DNA of 25,269 nt from Phosphoribacter sp035448065 (GTDB lineage Bacteria > Actinomycetota > Actinomycetes > Actinomycetales > Dermatophilaceae), in contig DAOTIG010000037.1 of NCBI GenBank assembly GCA_035448065.1, forward strand, positions 1-25,269, given 5' to 3'. Positions 7,034 to 15,815 of the stretch are shown here, one piece after another. A program made the position numbers and the translations under genes. Position 1 is the stretch's first letter. Each line of letters opens with the position of its first letter. The notes beneath the pieces were generated by a model. That model was not told the DNA's origin. It did no database searches and saw only the letters and a program-made list of their open reading frames with translations.

Positions 7034-7039
7034 AGCATG
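7034..7039 (-). promoter_or_regulatory. -10-like CATGCT, six bases before ATG 7027
   Basis: CATGCT on the minus strand has the A and T of the -10 pattern (NANNNT) and stands six bases before the RelA/SpoT start. It is a weaker match than the TANNNT examples elsewhere. Confidence 0.25.
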
Positions 7040-7082
7040 CCGTGCGCTCGGCGCACGACCGGTCACCACGGCCGTGTCCGGC

Positions 7083-7604
7083 TCAGGCGAGGTCGAGCTT
7101 GGCGTTGTCGCCGTCGTCGGGTCGCTCGCCGGCGACGAGCACCTTGGCCAGGCCGATGAGCTGCGCCGGCCTGCTCGGAGCGTCCCAGTACTCGCCGCCG
7201 GTGAGGTCGACGCGGATCAGGGCGACCCGGGGGTCACTCGCCTCGCACTGGAACCACGCCTCAGCGAAGCGGTTCCAGAGCTGCTCCTTCTTGGCGACGT
7301 CGTCGACGAGCGCGCCGGTCCCGCGGGCCGACACCCAGGAGTCGCCGTCGACGAAGGCGAGGTTGACCTGCGGGTTGCCCGCGAGCTGATCGAGCTTCGG
7401 CGAGTCGGAGTAGGCCATGAACCACACCGTCGGCCCCTCGAGGGCCTGCACGGTCATCGGCCGCGCGTGCAGTCCGCCGTCGGTGTCGATCGTCGTGAAC
7501 ATGCAGGTGCGCTGCCCCTCGACCAGCCGCTCGAAGGCCGGCACGTCGTGGTCAGGGCCGCGAGCCGGGTCGGGTCGACTGCGATCGTCCTGCTCCGTGC
7601 TCAT
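7083..7604 (-). CDS. General stress protein 26-like PPOX-fold protein
   Basis: The 173-residue protein matches the general-stress FMN-binding split barrel family: FERLVEGQRTCMFTTIDTDGGLHARPMTVQ, TVWFMAYSDSPKLDQLAGNPQVNLAFVD, WVSARGTGALVDD and LIRVDLTGGEYWDAPS. In the family these segments bind FMN or a related flavin, and the WDAPS segment is characteristic. The enzymatic role is poorly known; members are stress-induced. GGGAG eight bases upstream supports the ATG at 7604 over the ATG at 7616. It lies downstream of the pirin gene in the same direction, 81 bases away. A GAGAC-GGCT-GTCTC hairpin lies in that gap (7662-7675). Confidence 0.9.
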   Translation of the reverse strand: MSTEQDDRSRPDPARGPDHDVPAFERLVEGQRTCMFTTIDTDGGLHARPMTVQALEGPTVWFMAYSDSPKLDQLAGNPQVNLAFVDGDSWVSARGTGALVDDVAKKEQLWNRFAEAWFQCEASDPRVALIRVDLTGGEYWDAPSRPAQLIGLAKVLVAGERPDDGDNAKLDLA

Positions 7605-7661
7605 CAGGGCTCCCATCTGCCGGTGCAGCGCGACCGTCGCGCGTGCTGGTGAGGTTATCCC

Positions 7662-7675
7662 GAGACGGCTGTCTC
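7662..7675. terminator. Weak hairpin GAGAC-GGCT-GTCTC
   Basis: A perfect five-base stem with a four-base loop lies between the pirin stop (7686) and the stress-protein start. No T-run follows on the minus strand. It may be a weak terminator, or nothing. Confidence 0.2.
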
Positions 7676-7685
7676 AAACCTGGGG

Positions 7686-8663
7686 TCAACCGCGGCCGGA
7701 GCGATGTTGGCCGCCCCGCGGACGCAACCGGACCGGAGGGATCGGTGGGGCCGGAATGCGCTGTCTCGCACCGGCATACCCAGGCACCTGACCGAAGCGG
7801 TCGCTGCCGGCCTCCCACTCCTCGCGGAGGGCGACGATCTCGTCGTGGGTGCGAGCGATGAGGTTCCACCACATGACGATCTCCTCGTCGAAGGGTGCTC
7901 CACCGAGCACGCGCAGGCGTGCCCCGCCCGACCCGGCCTCCAGCTCGAGCCGGCCCGGACCGGGGTCGCGACAGCCGAGGTCGCCGGCTTCGAGATCGGT
8001 GCCGTCCATGGACACCGCACCGGTGTCGACGAGCACACCGTGCTCGTATGCCGCGTCGACGGCCAGCACCAGCCGGGCCCCGGGGAGCAGGTCGAGCTGG
8101 GCGCCGAGCAACGGGGTGTGGGTGGGCACCGGGGATCGGGCCAGCCCGGCGAGCTCACCGACGAAGACGAGGGCGGTGCCGGCCTCGCCCGGCAGGGCCA
8201 CCGACTCCGGCGCGAAGTGGTCGAACCCCTGCCCGACGTGCCGGGCCTGCTCGGGCAGGGCGACCCACAGCTGCACGCCGTGCAGGACCGTCGTCGCCGG
8301 GGTCGAGACCTCCGAGTGCGCGATGCCCGAGCCGGCGGTCATCAGGTTGACCTCGCCGGGACGAACCAGCGCGACGACACCGGCGCTGTCCCGGTGCTCG
8401 ACCTCCCCCGCGAAGAGCCACGAGACGGTCTGCAGCCCGGTGTGCGGGTGCGGTGGCACATCCATGCCGCCGTCGTTCGCACCGCCGACCTGGGTCGGGC
8501 CGTAGTGGTCGACGAAGCACCAGGCACCGACGAATGCGCGATCGCGATGGGGCAGGGTGCGTCGCACCGTGAGCGCCCGGATGCCGCCCAGCGGGACCTC
8601 CCGGGGCTGCAGCACATGCACGCTCGTCGCGGGACGGTGCCGCCCTCGAGTGTCGTCGCCCAT
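7686..8663 (-). CDS. Pirin family protein
   Basis: The 325-residue protein is a two-domain cupin of the pirin family. The N-terminal metal site is visible as PPHPHTGLQTVSWLFAGEVEHRDSAG and GSGIAHSE, supplying the His ligands and Glu. The second domain carries GQGFDHFAPE and LLPGARLVLAV and ends with WWNLIARTHDEI, a conserved pirin tail. Known pirins act as quercetin dioxygenases or as regulators of central metabolism; which applies here cannot be told. GGAGG lies seven bases before the ATG at 8663, so that start is preferred over the ATG at 8669, which is only one base from GGAGG. The C-terminus has an extra Arg/Pro-rich tail. Confidence 0.93.
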   Translation of the reverse strand: MGDDTRGRHRPATSVHVLQPREVPLGGIRALTVRRTLPHRDRAFVGAWCFVDHYGPTQVGGANDGGMDVPPHPHTGLQTVSWLFAGEVEHRDSAGVVALVRPGEVNLMTAGSGIAHSEVSTPATTVLHGVQLWVALPEQARHVGQGFDHFAPESVALPGEAGTALVFVGELAGLARSPVPTHTPLLGAQLDLLPGARLVLAVDAAYEHGVLVDTGAVSMDGTDLEAGDLGCRDPGPGRLELEAGSGGARLRVLGGAPFDEEIVMWWNLIARTHDEIVALREEWEAGSDRFGQVPGYAGARQRIPAPPIPPVRLRPRGGQHRSGRG

Positions 8664-8698
8664 CGGCATACCTCCGTATCGATCGGGTCAGTGGTCAC

Positions 8699-11284
8699 TC
8701 AGCGCTCGGGGAAGAGCTCGGCCCGCCGGTCGGCCACGGCCTGCCGGGACGTCAGCCCGAGCTTGGCCAGCACCGCAGCCGCATGGGTCTCGACGGTGCG
8801 GATCGACACGACGAGCTCAGCGGCGATCTCGGCGTTGGTGAGCCCACGCGCCATCAGTCGGGCCACGTCGAGCTGGCGGCCGGTCAACCCGGCCGGGTTG
8901 GCGCGGGTCGTCGTCGACGACCCGCGAGGCACTCGAGCGACACCCATCGACCGAAGTCGCTGTCGCGCCAGCTGCGCCAACGGTCGTGCTCCGAGACGGT
9001 CGAGCTCGCTCAGCGCGTCGAGCAGCGCAGCCGGATCGTCCCCGGCAACTGCAGCAGCGGCCGCCTCGTAGGGGCAGCCGGCTGCCCGCCAGGCATCGGC
9101 GGCCTCGCGCCACCGGCCGGCGGCCAGGGCGGCATACGGGTGCGGGATCGAGATCGGCTCGGAGGTGGCGCCAAGCACGCGCGCCCAGTAGGCAAGCTCT
9201 GCACGGTCGGCCGGGCGGCCATGTGTCGCAGCGAGATCCACGGCCGCCTGCACCTCGGGTCGGGCTCGCTCGGGGTCTCCGTCGAGCAGCGCAGCCTCGG
9301 CAAGGGCGCAGGCCGCCGGCGAGATCCGCTGTGACTCCCCTACTCGCAAGGCCAGTGCCCAGGCCTCACGGAGCACCTCGAGCGCGTCCGGCTCACCGCG
9401 CCGCGCGCGCAGCCTGCCCACGAGGGACAAGGCGGCGCAGCGGATCGGGGGCGCCCCCTCGAGCGCGGGCCCGGCTGCCGCCTCCGCGTCCGCCCACTGC
9501 CCCCGCGCCGCCAGCAAGCGGCCGCGCACGAACTGCAGATAGCGCGAGAAGGTGAGGAACTCGACCCGTTGGGCCAGCTCGATCCCGTCAGCGAGGTGCC
9601 GTTCGGCGGCCTCGAGCTCGAGCATGTCGAGCTCCGCCCACGCGAGGTTGACGTAGGCGCGGCAGGCGTCCTCGGGGTCGTCCGCCGCGAGCGCCACCGC
9701 CAGGCTCTCCTCCATGGCCGGCCGCCACCGCGGATCGTCCCGCCGGGCCAGCGCGAGACCCAGGTTGTTGAGCAGATGCGAGCGGGTGGCCGGCTCGAGC
9801 CGGGGCAACGCCAAGGCCTGCTCCGCAGCCTCGATCGCCTCGTCGTCCCGCCCGGCGAGCGCGTGCACCTGGGCTCGGTTGCTCAGCGCGAGGCCTAGCA
9901 GATCGCTGTCATCAGCGCCCTCAAGGACCTGCACTGCCTCGTCCGCCGCACCGCTCGCCGCCTCGGGTTGGCCCGCCCACCAACAGAGCCGGGACAGCCA
10001 GCGCAGTCCCGCGCCCAGCACGAGAGGGTCGCCGTCACGCATCAGCTCGACCGCCCGACGTTGCGCCGCCACTGCCTCGTCGGTGGGCGCATCGACCGTG
10101 TATGCCGCGACGGCTCGGCGTTGCCACAGCCGTGCCTCCTCGGCGACCTCGAGGCGCGGCTCAGGGTCGCCGTCGAGCACCAGCCGCAGGTGCGCCAGCG
10201 CCTCGCGGTGACCGCCGGCGGCCAGGGCCTCGTCGGCTGCTCGCGGACCGTGGCTGCGCACGATCGTGCGGTCGCCGGCCAGCGCGGCGTGGTGCACGAT
10301 GCGCGAGAGCTCGGAGCTGCCGTGGTCGAGCAACGCGCCGAGCACCCGCCGGTGACCGAGCAGCCGTCGCGTGTCGGGCATCGTGTCGACGATCGCGCGG
10401 CGAGTCAGCTCGTGCCGGAAGGTCACTCGCGCCGGGGTCACGGTGAGCACGCCCCGGGCTTCCGCCGGCAGCAGCGCTGCCGCGCCGCCCGGCACGACTG
10501 CGTCGACGAGCCAGTGCTCGGCTCCCGACGGCACCACGGCGAGCTGCTCGACGGCCTCGAGCACCTCCGCCGCCAGACCGGAGAGGCGTGCCTGCACCGC
10601 GGCCGCGATGGTGAGCGGGACCTCGTCCGCGTCGCCGGCCGCGATCACCTCGGCGACGAAGTACGGGTTCCCCGACGTCACCCCGAACACCCGATTGCCG
10701 TCGACTCCGTGTCGGGAGCTCAGGATCCGGACCGCCTCCGGCGACAGCCGATCCAGGCGCAGCCGGTGCGTGGACGTCGACGCCGCCGCCAGCCCCAGCA
10801 CCGACCGCAGCGGATGGGTCGGCGAGAGCTCGTCGTCGCGGTGGGTCAGCACCAGCAGGACCGGCCAGGTCGCCACCCGCCGGATGAGGAAGCGCAGGAC
10901 GTCGAGCGAGGCCTCGTCGGCCCAGTGGACGTCCTCGACGACGAGCACCGTGGGTCGCGCCGGACCGGCGAGCTCGCCCGGCAGCGCGTCGAGCACGGCG
11001 GTCCGGTCCGCGGCTCGCAAGGCGCCGGCCAGCTCGCTGCCCACCTGGCCAAGCAGGTCGCGGAAGGGGCCGAGGACCCGGGGCGTGCCGAGGTCGTCGC
11101 ACCAGCCGATGAGGAGGCGGGCCCCCGGGGGCAGCACCGTCGGCAGCTCGGCGAGCAGGCTCGACTTGCCGATGCCAGCCTCGCCCGAGACGAGCACCAC
11201 CGCACCGGATCCGTCCGCGGCGGCGGCCGCCGCCGAGCGCAGAGTGGCCAGCTCGGCGTCACGCTCGAGGATGCGCGCGCCCAT
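8699..11284 (-). CDS. LAL-type LuxR-family regulator with AAA ATPase domain (first of two)
   Basis: The 861-residue protein has a Walker A motif GEAGIGKS at 34-41 and a Walker B VLVVEDVHWAD at 113-123, as in STAND/AAA_16 signalling ATPases. A long helical middle of TPR-like Ala/Glu-rich repeats follows. The C-terminal LuxR helix-turn-helix is LTGRQLDVARLMARGLTNAEIAAELVVS followed by RTVETHAAAVLAKLGLTSR. LAL regulators resemble MalT and usually activate transcription when an inducer permits ATP-driven oligomerisation. The ATG at 11284 is chosen because CACAAT lies exactly six bases upstream and the ATPase domain starts directly after it. The gene is divergent from the tautomerase, a possible target. 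Confidence 0.93.
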   Translation of the reverse strand: MGARILERDAELATLRSAAAAAADGSGAVVLVSGEAGIGKSSLLAELPTVLPPGARLLIGWCDDLGTPRVLGPFRDLLGQVGSELAGALRAADRTAVLDALPGELAGPARPTVLVVEDVHWADEASLDVLRFLIRRVATWPVLLVLTHRDDELSPTHPLRSVLGLAAASTSTHRLRLDRLSPEAVRILSSRHGVDGNRVFGVTSGNPYFVAEVIAAGDADEVPLTIAAAVQARLSGLAAEVLEAVEQLAVVPSGAEHWLVDAVVPGGAAALLPAEARGVLTVTPARVTFRHELTRRAIVDTMPDTRRLLGHRRVLGALLDHGSSELSRIVHHAALAGDRTIVRSHGPRAADEALAAGGHREALAHLRLVLDGDPEPRLEVAEEARLWQRRAVAAYTVDAPTDEAVAAQRRAVELMRDGDPLVLGAGLRWLSRLCWWAGQPEAASGAADEAVQVLEGADDSDLLGLALSNRAQVHALAGRDDEAIEAAEQALALPRLEPATRSHLLNNLGLALARRDDPRWRPAMEESLAVALAADDPEDACRAYVNLAWAELDMLELEAAERHLADGIELAQRVEFLTFSRYLQFVRGRLLAARGQWADAEAAAGPALEGAPPIRCAALSLVGRLRARRGEPDALEVLREAWALALRVGESQRISPAACALAEAALLDGDPERARPEVQAAVDLAATHGRPADRAELAYWARVLGATSEPISIPHPYAALAAGRWREAADAWRAAGCPYEAAAAAVAGDDPAALLDALSELDRLGARPLAQLARQRLRSMGVARVPRGSSTTTRANPAGLTGRQLDVARLMARGLTNAEIAAELVVSIRTVETHAAAVLAKLGLTSRQAVADRRAELFPER

Positions 11285-11290
11285 TGTCGG

Positions 11291-11296
11291 ATTGTG
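11291..11296 (-). promoter_or_regulatory. -10-like CACAAT, six bases before ATG 11284
   Basis: CACAAT differs from TATAAT at positions 1 and 3 and is followed by CCGACA then the ATG. No ribosome site is present, which suggests a leaderless transcript. Confidence 0.4.
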
Positions 11297-11471
11297 ACAC
11301 CGCGCTCGTTGGGCCGCAGCGCGATTGCCCGGTGAGGCCGGCGATCTCAGTGGTCGCCGGCCGACATCTCGGTATGCCGTACGGACGCGCCGGCACGCCA
11401 CCCGCCGGTGCACTGGTCAGGTCGGAGAGACCGACACCGGGGCACCGCCCCCACCACCCAAGGAGCGAATC

Positions 11472-11696
11472 ATGCCGTTCATCAACGTCAAGGTCATCGA
11501 GGGCGTCTTCGACGCCGGCCAGAAGAAGCAGATCATCGAGCAGCTCACCGAGACGATGATCGGGATCGAGGGCGAGGCCTTCCGCCCGGTCACCTGGGTC
11601 ACCGTAGAGGAGGTCCGCAGCGGGTCGTGGGGCATCGGCGGCACGCCGCTCACGACCCAGGACGTGCACGCGATGGCCGGTCGCCCGGTCGGCTGA
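11472..11696 (+). CDS. 4-oxalocrotonate tautomerase family protein
   Basis: The 74-residue protein begins MPFINVKVIEG. The Pro after the initiator Met is the catalytic base of the tautomerase superfamily once Met is removed. DAGQKKQIIEQLTETM and FRPVTWVTVEEVRSGSWGIGG fit the beta-alpha-beta fold. Length is slightly above the 60-65 of classical 4-OT but normal for the wider family. These enzymes move a proton in keto-enol or unsaturated acids, often in aromatic catabolism. AGGAG at 11461-11465 is the ribosome site. The 187-base region upstream is shared with the divergent LuxR regulator; a strong hairpin follows the gene. Confidence 0.9.
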   Translation: MPFINVKVIEGVFDAGQKKQIIEQLTETMIGIEGEAFRPVTWVTVEEVRSGSWGIGGTPLTTQDVHAMAGRPVG

Positions 11697-11737
11697 GCAC
11701 CCTGTCGGCGGCGGACAGCGTCGCCGCACCCCACCCT

Positions 11738-11772
11738 GTCGGTCGGCGCGATCGGGGGACGCGCCGGCCGAC
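11738..11772 (+). terminator. GC-rich hairpin after the tautomerase gene
   Basis: Thirteen-base arms (11738-11750 and 11760-11772) pair perfectly except for one T-G wobble, around a nine-base loop. There is no T-run, as is common in high-GC actinobacteria. It separates the tautomerase from the next gene, whose AGGAG lies just downstream, so it is a terminator or attenuator. Confidence 0.5.
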
Positions 11773-11799
11773 GGACCCACCCGACTTCAGGAGAACCCC

Positions 11800-13749
11800 A
11801 TGCACCTCGCCACCTCGTCAACCCGGCCCGGCTATCACGGCTGGTCAGCGGAGCCGCTGTCCGCCGCCGGAGCCCTCGACACCACCCCACGGCTCACTGC
11901 GATCACGACGCCAACCGGCGCCGAGGTCGGCTGGGTCGGCGCAGACGGCTCGGTCAGCTGGGCGACGACGAGCCCGGGCCAGCCCTGGTCGAGCGCCCTG
12001 CTTGCCGGGCCAGGCTCGGCCGCACCGGCGGGCGCCATCCGCGCCGTGGCCAAGGACGGCGGACTCGCCGAGGTGTGGTGGCTCGGCCCGGACGGGTCGG
12101 TGCAAGCGGCATACCGGGAGAGCGACTGGGGCAGATACGAGCTCGCACCGGCGGGCAGCGCCGCGCTGGGCGGTGACCTCGCCGCGATCAGCAAGGGTGG
12201 CGACCGGATGGAGGTGTGGTGGATCGGCGTGGACGGGTCGGTCCAGGCGGCCTTCCACGACGGCGGATGGGAGAGATACCAGCTCGCGGGACCGGGTGAG
12301 GCGGCCACGACGACCGGCATCACGGCGATCACCAAGGGCGGGGACCGGATGGAGGTGTGGTGGATCGGCCCGGACGCCTCGGTGCAGGGGGCCTATCACG
12401 ACCCCACCTGGACCCGCTACGCGATGACGTCGCCGGGGATGGCGAGCCTCGCCTGCCGGCCGAGCTCCTGGGTCGGGCAGACCCGGCACGATGTCACTGC
12501 CCGGCTGTGGTGGATCAGCTCGGTGGGTGACGTCTGGCTCGCCAGCTTCGACGGCGCCTGGGCGCCGATGGCGATCGGCGCGCAGGCGCAGCCGGCCGGG
12601 TCGGTGGCCGGGTGCGCGCTCAACTCGGAGACGCCAGGGGTCGTGTGGGGCGGTGTCGACGGCGCGGTGGTCGACGGGGTGCCCGACGAGGTGACCCTCG
12701 TCGCTCACGTCAGCGGCGGTCGGGCCCTGCGCGGGGTCGTCGGGATCACGGTGCGACAGGACGGGTCGAGCGAGTGGTGGGGCGACCTCACCAACGACAC
12801 CTTCTACGGCTACGACTACGCCGTGAGCGCCTTCGTCCGTGAGGGCGGCCTGCCCGTCGAGCTGGCGGCAGTGCATCGCGGGTCGGTCGCCGGCTACGCC
12901 ACACCCGGCTCGAGCGACGACCTGTGGTCGGCGGCTCATCCGGCACGTCCGGCGCTGGTCGGACGGCAGGCCGGGCTGCGCTTCGGGGCACTGGCCGTGC
13001 GGCTCGAGCACAGCGTCGACGTCGTCGACTACCTGGGGCGGGTCGTCGACGGCATCTTCGAGACCACTCTCGGCGCGGTGCTCACCCCGGTCGGCGCGGT
13101 CCTCGTGCTCGGCGCCGAGATCGTCTCGCTGGCGACCACCGGGTCGCTCGTGCCGGGGACGATCGTCGCGGCCGGTGTCCCGTGGCTGACCGGCCCGTCG
13201 GGGATGTTCGTCCAGCTCGTCGCCGACGCCGCCGGCGACCGGGGACGGGTGCTCACCGAGGCGGAGTACGCCTGGGTCGACGATGCCGTCTTCGCGGGGT
13301 CGCTGCCGCCGCGCGGGGACGTGCTGCTCACGGCATACACGGGCTTGGGCGGGAGGCCCTTCACCTTCCCGACCGCCACCGGCAGCATCCTCGTCAACGT
13401 CGGGGCAGCACGCTATGCCGACCCGCGCAGCGACGAGGCGACGATCGTTCACGAGCTCGTGCACGCCTGCCAGATCGCGCACTCGACCGACCTCGGCTTC
13501 ACCCTGTCGGCGATCCTCGCGCAGGGATCTGACGCCGTGGGCGGAGCGGCATACGACTACGGCCCAGCAGGATTCGACTACTCCGGCCTCGGCATCGAGG
13601 CCCAGGCGCAGATCGTGGAGGACTGGTTCCGGGGTCGCCCCGCGATTGCTCGGGTCCCCGAGGACCGTGGCCACACCGGCCGACCGTGCGATCCAGAGAG
13701 CCCCTACTACCGCTACGTCACGGACGACCTGCGACTCGGGAGGTTCTGA
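11800..13749 (+). CDS. Beta-propeller (lectin-like repeats) protein with C-terminal HExxH putative metallopeptidase
   Basis: The 649-residue protein has tandem units of about 47 residues in its first third, each with a core like EVWWIGPDGSVQ followed by W-x-RY. Three units are very similar in DNA too (12049-12440), and weaker ones flank them; they resemble blades of PLL/tectonin-type lectin propellers. A Gly/Ala/Val-rich hydrophobic stretch lies around 420-480. Near the end, TIVHELVHACQIAH carries HELVH at 551-555, and E600 in GIEAQAQIVEDW could be the third zinc ligand, as in DUF4157-like putative peptidases. No signal peptide is seen. AGGAG precedes the ATG. The combination suggests a carbohydrate-binding, possibly exported effector, but its function is unknown. 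Confidence 0.8.
   Translation: MHLATSSTRPGYHGWSAEPLSAAGALDTTPRLTAITTPTGAEVGWVGADGSVSWATTSPGQPWSSALLAGPGSAAPAGAIRAVAKDGGLAEVWWLGPDGSVQAAYRESDWGRYELAPAGSAALGGDLAAISKGGDRMEVWWIGVDGSVQAAFHDGGWERYQLAGPGEAATTTGITAITKGGDRMEVWWIGPDASVQGAYHDPTWTRYAMTSPGMASLACRPSSWVGQTRHDVTARLWWISSVGDVWLASFDGAWAPMAIGAQAQPAGSVAGCALNSETPGVVWGGVDGAVVDGVPDEVTLVAHVSGGRALRGVVGITVRQDGSSEWWGDLTNDTFYGYDYAVSAFVREGGLPVELAAVHRGSVAGYATPGSSDDLWSAAHPARPALVGRQAGLRFGALAVRLEHSVDVVDYLGRVVDGIFETTLGAVLTPVGAVLVLGAEIVSLATTGSLVPGTIVAAGVPWLTGPSGMFVQLVADAAGDRGRVLTEAEYAWVDDAVFAGSLPPRGDVLLTAYTGLGGRPFTFPTATGSILVNVGAARYADPRSDEATIVHELVHACQIAHSTDLGFTLSAILAQGSDAVGGAAYDYGPAGFDYSGLGIEAQAQIVEDWFRGRPAIARVPEDRGHTGRPCDPESPYYRYVTDDLRLGRF
12049..12440 (+). 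repeat. In-gene tandem repeats encoding propeller blades
   Basis: Three consecutive units of roughly 140-145 bases share near-identical cores, notably GACCGGATGGAGGTGTGGTG at two sites (about 12201 and 12343). The high DNA identity between the second and third units suggests recent internal duplication or gene conversion. Confidence 0.7.
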
Positions 13750-13757
13750 GCCGCCCC

Positions 13758-13777
13758 GACGGAGTCCACCGTCCGTC
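13758..13777. terminator. Small hairpin between convergent genes
   Basis: GACGGA and TCCGTC form a six-base stem with an eight-base loop in the 74-base gap between the convergent propeller and BNR genes. This is the expected place for a bidirectional terminator. The stem is weak and has no T-run. Confidence 0.25.
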
Positions 13778-13823
13778 ATGCGGCCACGGCACGCCGGGTG
13801 TGCGCATCCGGGACCATCCGCGA

Positions 13824-14999
13824 TCAGCTCTCGAGCACCTCGACGGCGAGGACGGTCGGCAGGTGGCGGGCGATCTCGTCCCACGTACGGCCCTCGTCGC
13901 GGCTGGCGAAGATCGAGCCGCTGTTCGTGCCGAAGTAGACGCCGGCCGGGTCGAGCGTGTCCCCGCCCATCCCCTGGCGCAGCACGGTGAAGAAGCAGGA
14001 CTGCTGGGGCAGCCCGTCGCGGTGCGCTGCCCACGTGCCGCCGCCGTCGCGTGAGCACCACACGGCTGCAGCGGAATCCGGCGGGAAGCGCCCGGCTGAG
14101 TCGCCGTTGAGCGGCAGGGTCCAGATGATCTGCGGGTCGCGCGGGTGCACGCGCAACGGGAAGCCGAAGGTCGACGGCAGGCCGGCAGTGATGTCGGTCC
14201 AGGTGGCGCCACCGTCCTCGGATCGCCAGGTGCCCCAATGGTTCTGCTGATAGAGGACGCCGCCGGTCCCCGGGGCGAGCTCGAGGTGGTGGACGCACAG
14301 TCCGGTCGTGCCGTCGCGCGGGCCAGCCGGGTGGTCGGGACTGTCCGGGTATGCCGCCGGGTCGGCGAGGTCGTTGTGCCGCTCCCACGTGACGCCGCCG
14401 TCGGTCGAGGCGAAGACGCCGGCGGCGGAGATGCCGATCCACATCGCGTCGGGGTCGGCGGGGTCGGCGACGATGGTGTGCAGGACGAGACCGGCGGCGC
14501 CCGGATTCCACTCGGCGGCCGATGGATGGTCGGTGAGGCCCTTCACCTCGGACCAGGTGCGGCCGTCGTCGTCGCTGACGAGCAGCAGGGCCGGGTTGGT
14601 GCCGGCATAGAGCCGGTCGCGGACTCGGCCGAGCGACCAGATCTGGCCGAATCGCCGTGCGAATGGGGGCGGTTCGTCGCTCCAGCCGATCTGCTCGGCG
14701 AACTCGGGATCCGCTGCCGCCCACTCGTCGACCTGACCGGCGGTGAGCTTGGCGACGGTCCACGTGTGACCGGCGTCGTCGGAGCGCCACACGCCCGCAC
14801 CGGTCCACTCGCCGCCGCCGCCGGCCCAGATCGTGCCGGTGGCCGGGTCGCCGACAACGTGGTTGATGGTCCAGCCGTCGCAGTAGGGGCCGCGGATCGA
14901 CCACTCGGATCGCTCGGCGTCACCGTCGATGACGAAGGCGCCCTTCGTCGTGCCGACGAGCAGCTGCAGGGACGGACGCTGCTGGGGTGCCTGAGCCAT
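13824..14999 (-). CDS. BNR/Asp-box repeat (sialidase-like) propeller protein
   Basis: The 391-residue protein starts QLLVGTTKGAFVIDGDAERSEW and contains six Asp-box motifs of the S-x-D-x-G-x-T-W type: SDDAGHTW, SDDDGRTW, STDGGVTW, SEDGGATW, SRDGGGTW and SRDEGRTW. Such boxes sit in turns of beta-propellers of sialidases, sortilins and many proteins with no sialidase activity. The arginine triad and Asp/Tyr/Glu of true sialidases are not evident, so sialidase activity should not be assumed. There is no signal peptide, so it may be cytoplasmic. The ATG at 14999 is chosen because the conserved family start follows it and CATGGT lies six bases upstream; an ATG at 15035 would add a poorly conserved Arg-rich extension. 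Confidence 0.85.
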   Translation of the reverse strand: MAQAPQQRPSLQLLVGTTKGAFVIDGDAERSEWSIRGPYCDGWTINHVVGDPATGTIWAGGGGEWTGAGVWRSDDAGHTWTVAKLTAGQVDEWAAADPEFAEQIGWSDEPPPFARRFGQIWSLGRVRDRLYAGTNPALLLVSDDDGRTWSEVKGLTDHPSAAEWNPGAAGLVLHTIVADPADPDAMWIGISAAGVFASTDGGVTWERHNDLADPAAYPDSPDHPAGPRDGTTGLCVHHLELAPGTGGVLYQQNHWGTWRSEDGGATWTDITAGLPSTFGFPLRVHPRDPQIIWTLPLNGDSAGRFPPDSAAAVWCSRDGGGTWAAHRDGLPQQSCFFTVLRQGMGGDTLDPAGVYFGTNSGSIFASRDEGRTWDEIARHLPTVLAVEVLES

Positions 15000-15005
15000 C
15001 CGACG

Positions 15006-15011
15006 ACCATG
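15006..15011 (-). promoter_or_regulatory. -10-like CATGGT, six bases before ATG 14999
   Basis: The match is NANNNT only. It is included because spacing to the ATG is identical to eight other starts in the window and no ribosome site is visible. Confidence 0.25.
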
Positions 15012-15068
15012 CCACCTCTGCCCGCCAGGAGGCAACGGCTCAGGCGCGGCCGACCGAGCCGCTAGGAC

Positions 15069-15809
15069 TCACCCAGATGCAGGCTCGACCGCCCAGGCCG
15101 CCGACACCGCATCGGCGATCTGGGAGATGCGGGAGTCGGCGACGGATATCGGGCGACTGGTCAGCCACTCGACCAGGTGATCTCCAGCGATGAAGTGACA
15201 GGAGTCCCCCGCCGCCCGCTGCTCCATGTCGCCCCAGATGGCGACGACCGGAACCACGAAGACCCTGATGCGGGTTGACTTGTGGACCCGTGAGCTCGTT
15301 TGCACAGCAAGGCTCTTCACCTGTCCCGCAACAGCAGTCCGCCGGTCGACACGGCGGCGTCCGGGCACTTCCACCTGGGGCACGTCCCCGATCACCGTGG
15401 TCCGGCCGTACCAGCTCTTGGTGTCGATGACGAAGACCCCGCCCGGACCGACGACGACATGGTCGATGTTGCCAAACTCGGTCTCGATGTCGTGGAAGAC
15501 GGACCACTGAGGTGGCAGCCGCCGCAGCTCGCGCTCGGTGCGCTGCTCACCCCAGGATCCGATGAGCCAGTTCTCGACGGCCGACGGAGGCGAGTCGCGG
15601 GCGGTCATCCACAGCGCAAGGAGAATGCCGGTCAGCAGCCCCGCGTTCCAGGTCCACATACCACCCAGTGGAACGAGCAGCAGGTTCAGCACCACCGCCG
15701 CCGCCAGCAAGCCCAGGCCGACTAGGGCGAAGAATCGGCGCTTCCTCCGCAGCCACTCGGTGCGCATCTGCGCATAGGCCGCCTCCGCAGAGCCACCGGC
15801 CTTCCTCAT
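15069..15809 (-). CDS. Membrane-anchored NERD (nuclease-related) domain protein
   Basis: The 246-residue protein has a basic N-terminus (RTEWLRRKRR), then two hydrophobic helices at about 27-48 and 53-69. The soluble NERD domain follows: GSWGEQRTERELRRL (84-98) and IDHVVVGPGGVFVIDTKSW (115-133). Asp116, Asp129 and Lys131 match the D-x(n)-(D/E)-x-K pattern of restriction-like nucleases, but nuclease activity of NERD proteins is largely unproven. The catalytic domain should face the cytoplasm. TAGGGT lies six bases before the ATG, suggesting a leaderless transcript. It follows the second LAL regulator in the same direction, 45 bases after that gene's far end. Confidence 0.87.
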   Translation of the reverse strand: MRKAGGSAEAAYAQMRTEWLRRKRRFFALVGLGLLAAAVVLNLLLVPLGGMWTWNAGLLTGILLALWMTARDSPPSAVENWLIGSWGEQRTERELRRLPPQWSVFHDIETEFGNIDHVVVGPGGVFVIDTKSWYGRTTVIGDVPQVEVPGRRRVDRRTAVAGQVKSLAVQTSSRVHKSTRIRVFVVPVVAIWGDMEQRAAGDSCHFIAGDHLVEWLTSRPISVADSRISQIADAVSAAWAVEPASG

Positions 15810-15815
15810 GAGGCG

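Noticed and set aside
11845..14904. A 1019-residue minus-strand frame spanning two genes
   Set aside because: It lies antisense to the propeller gene and out of frame with the BNR gene, both of which have recognisable motifs; it is Arg/Pro-rich shadow sequence.
13824..14999. Calling the BNR-repeat protein a true exo-alpha-sialidase
   Set aside because: Only Asp-boxes are visible; the arginine triad and other catalytic residues were not identified, and there is no export signal.
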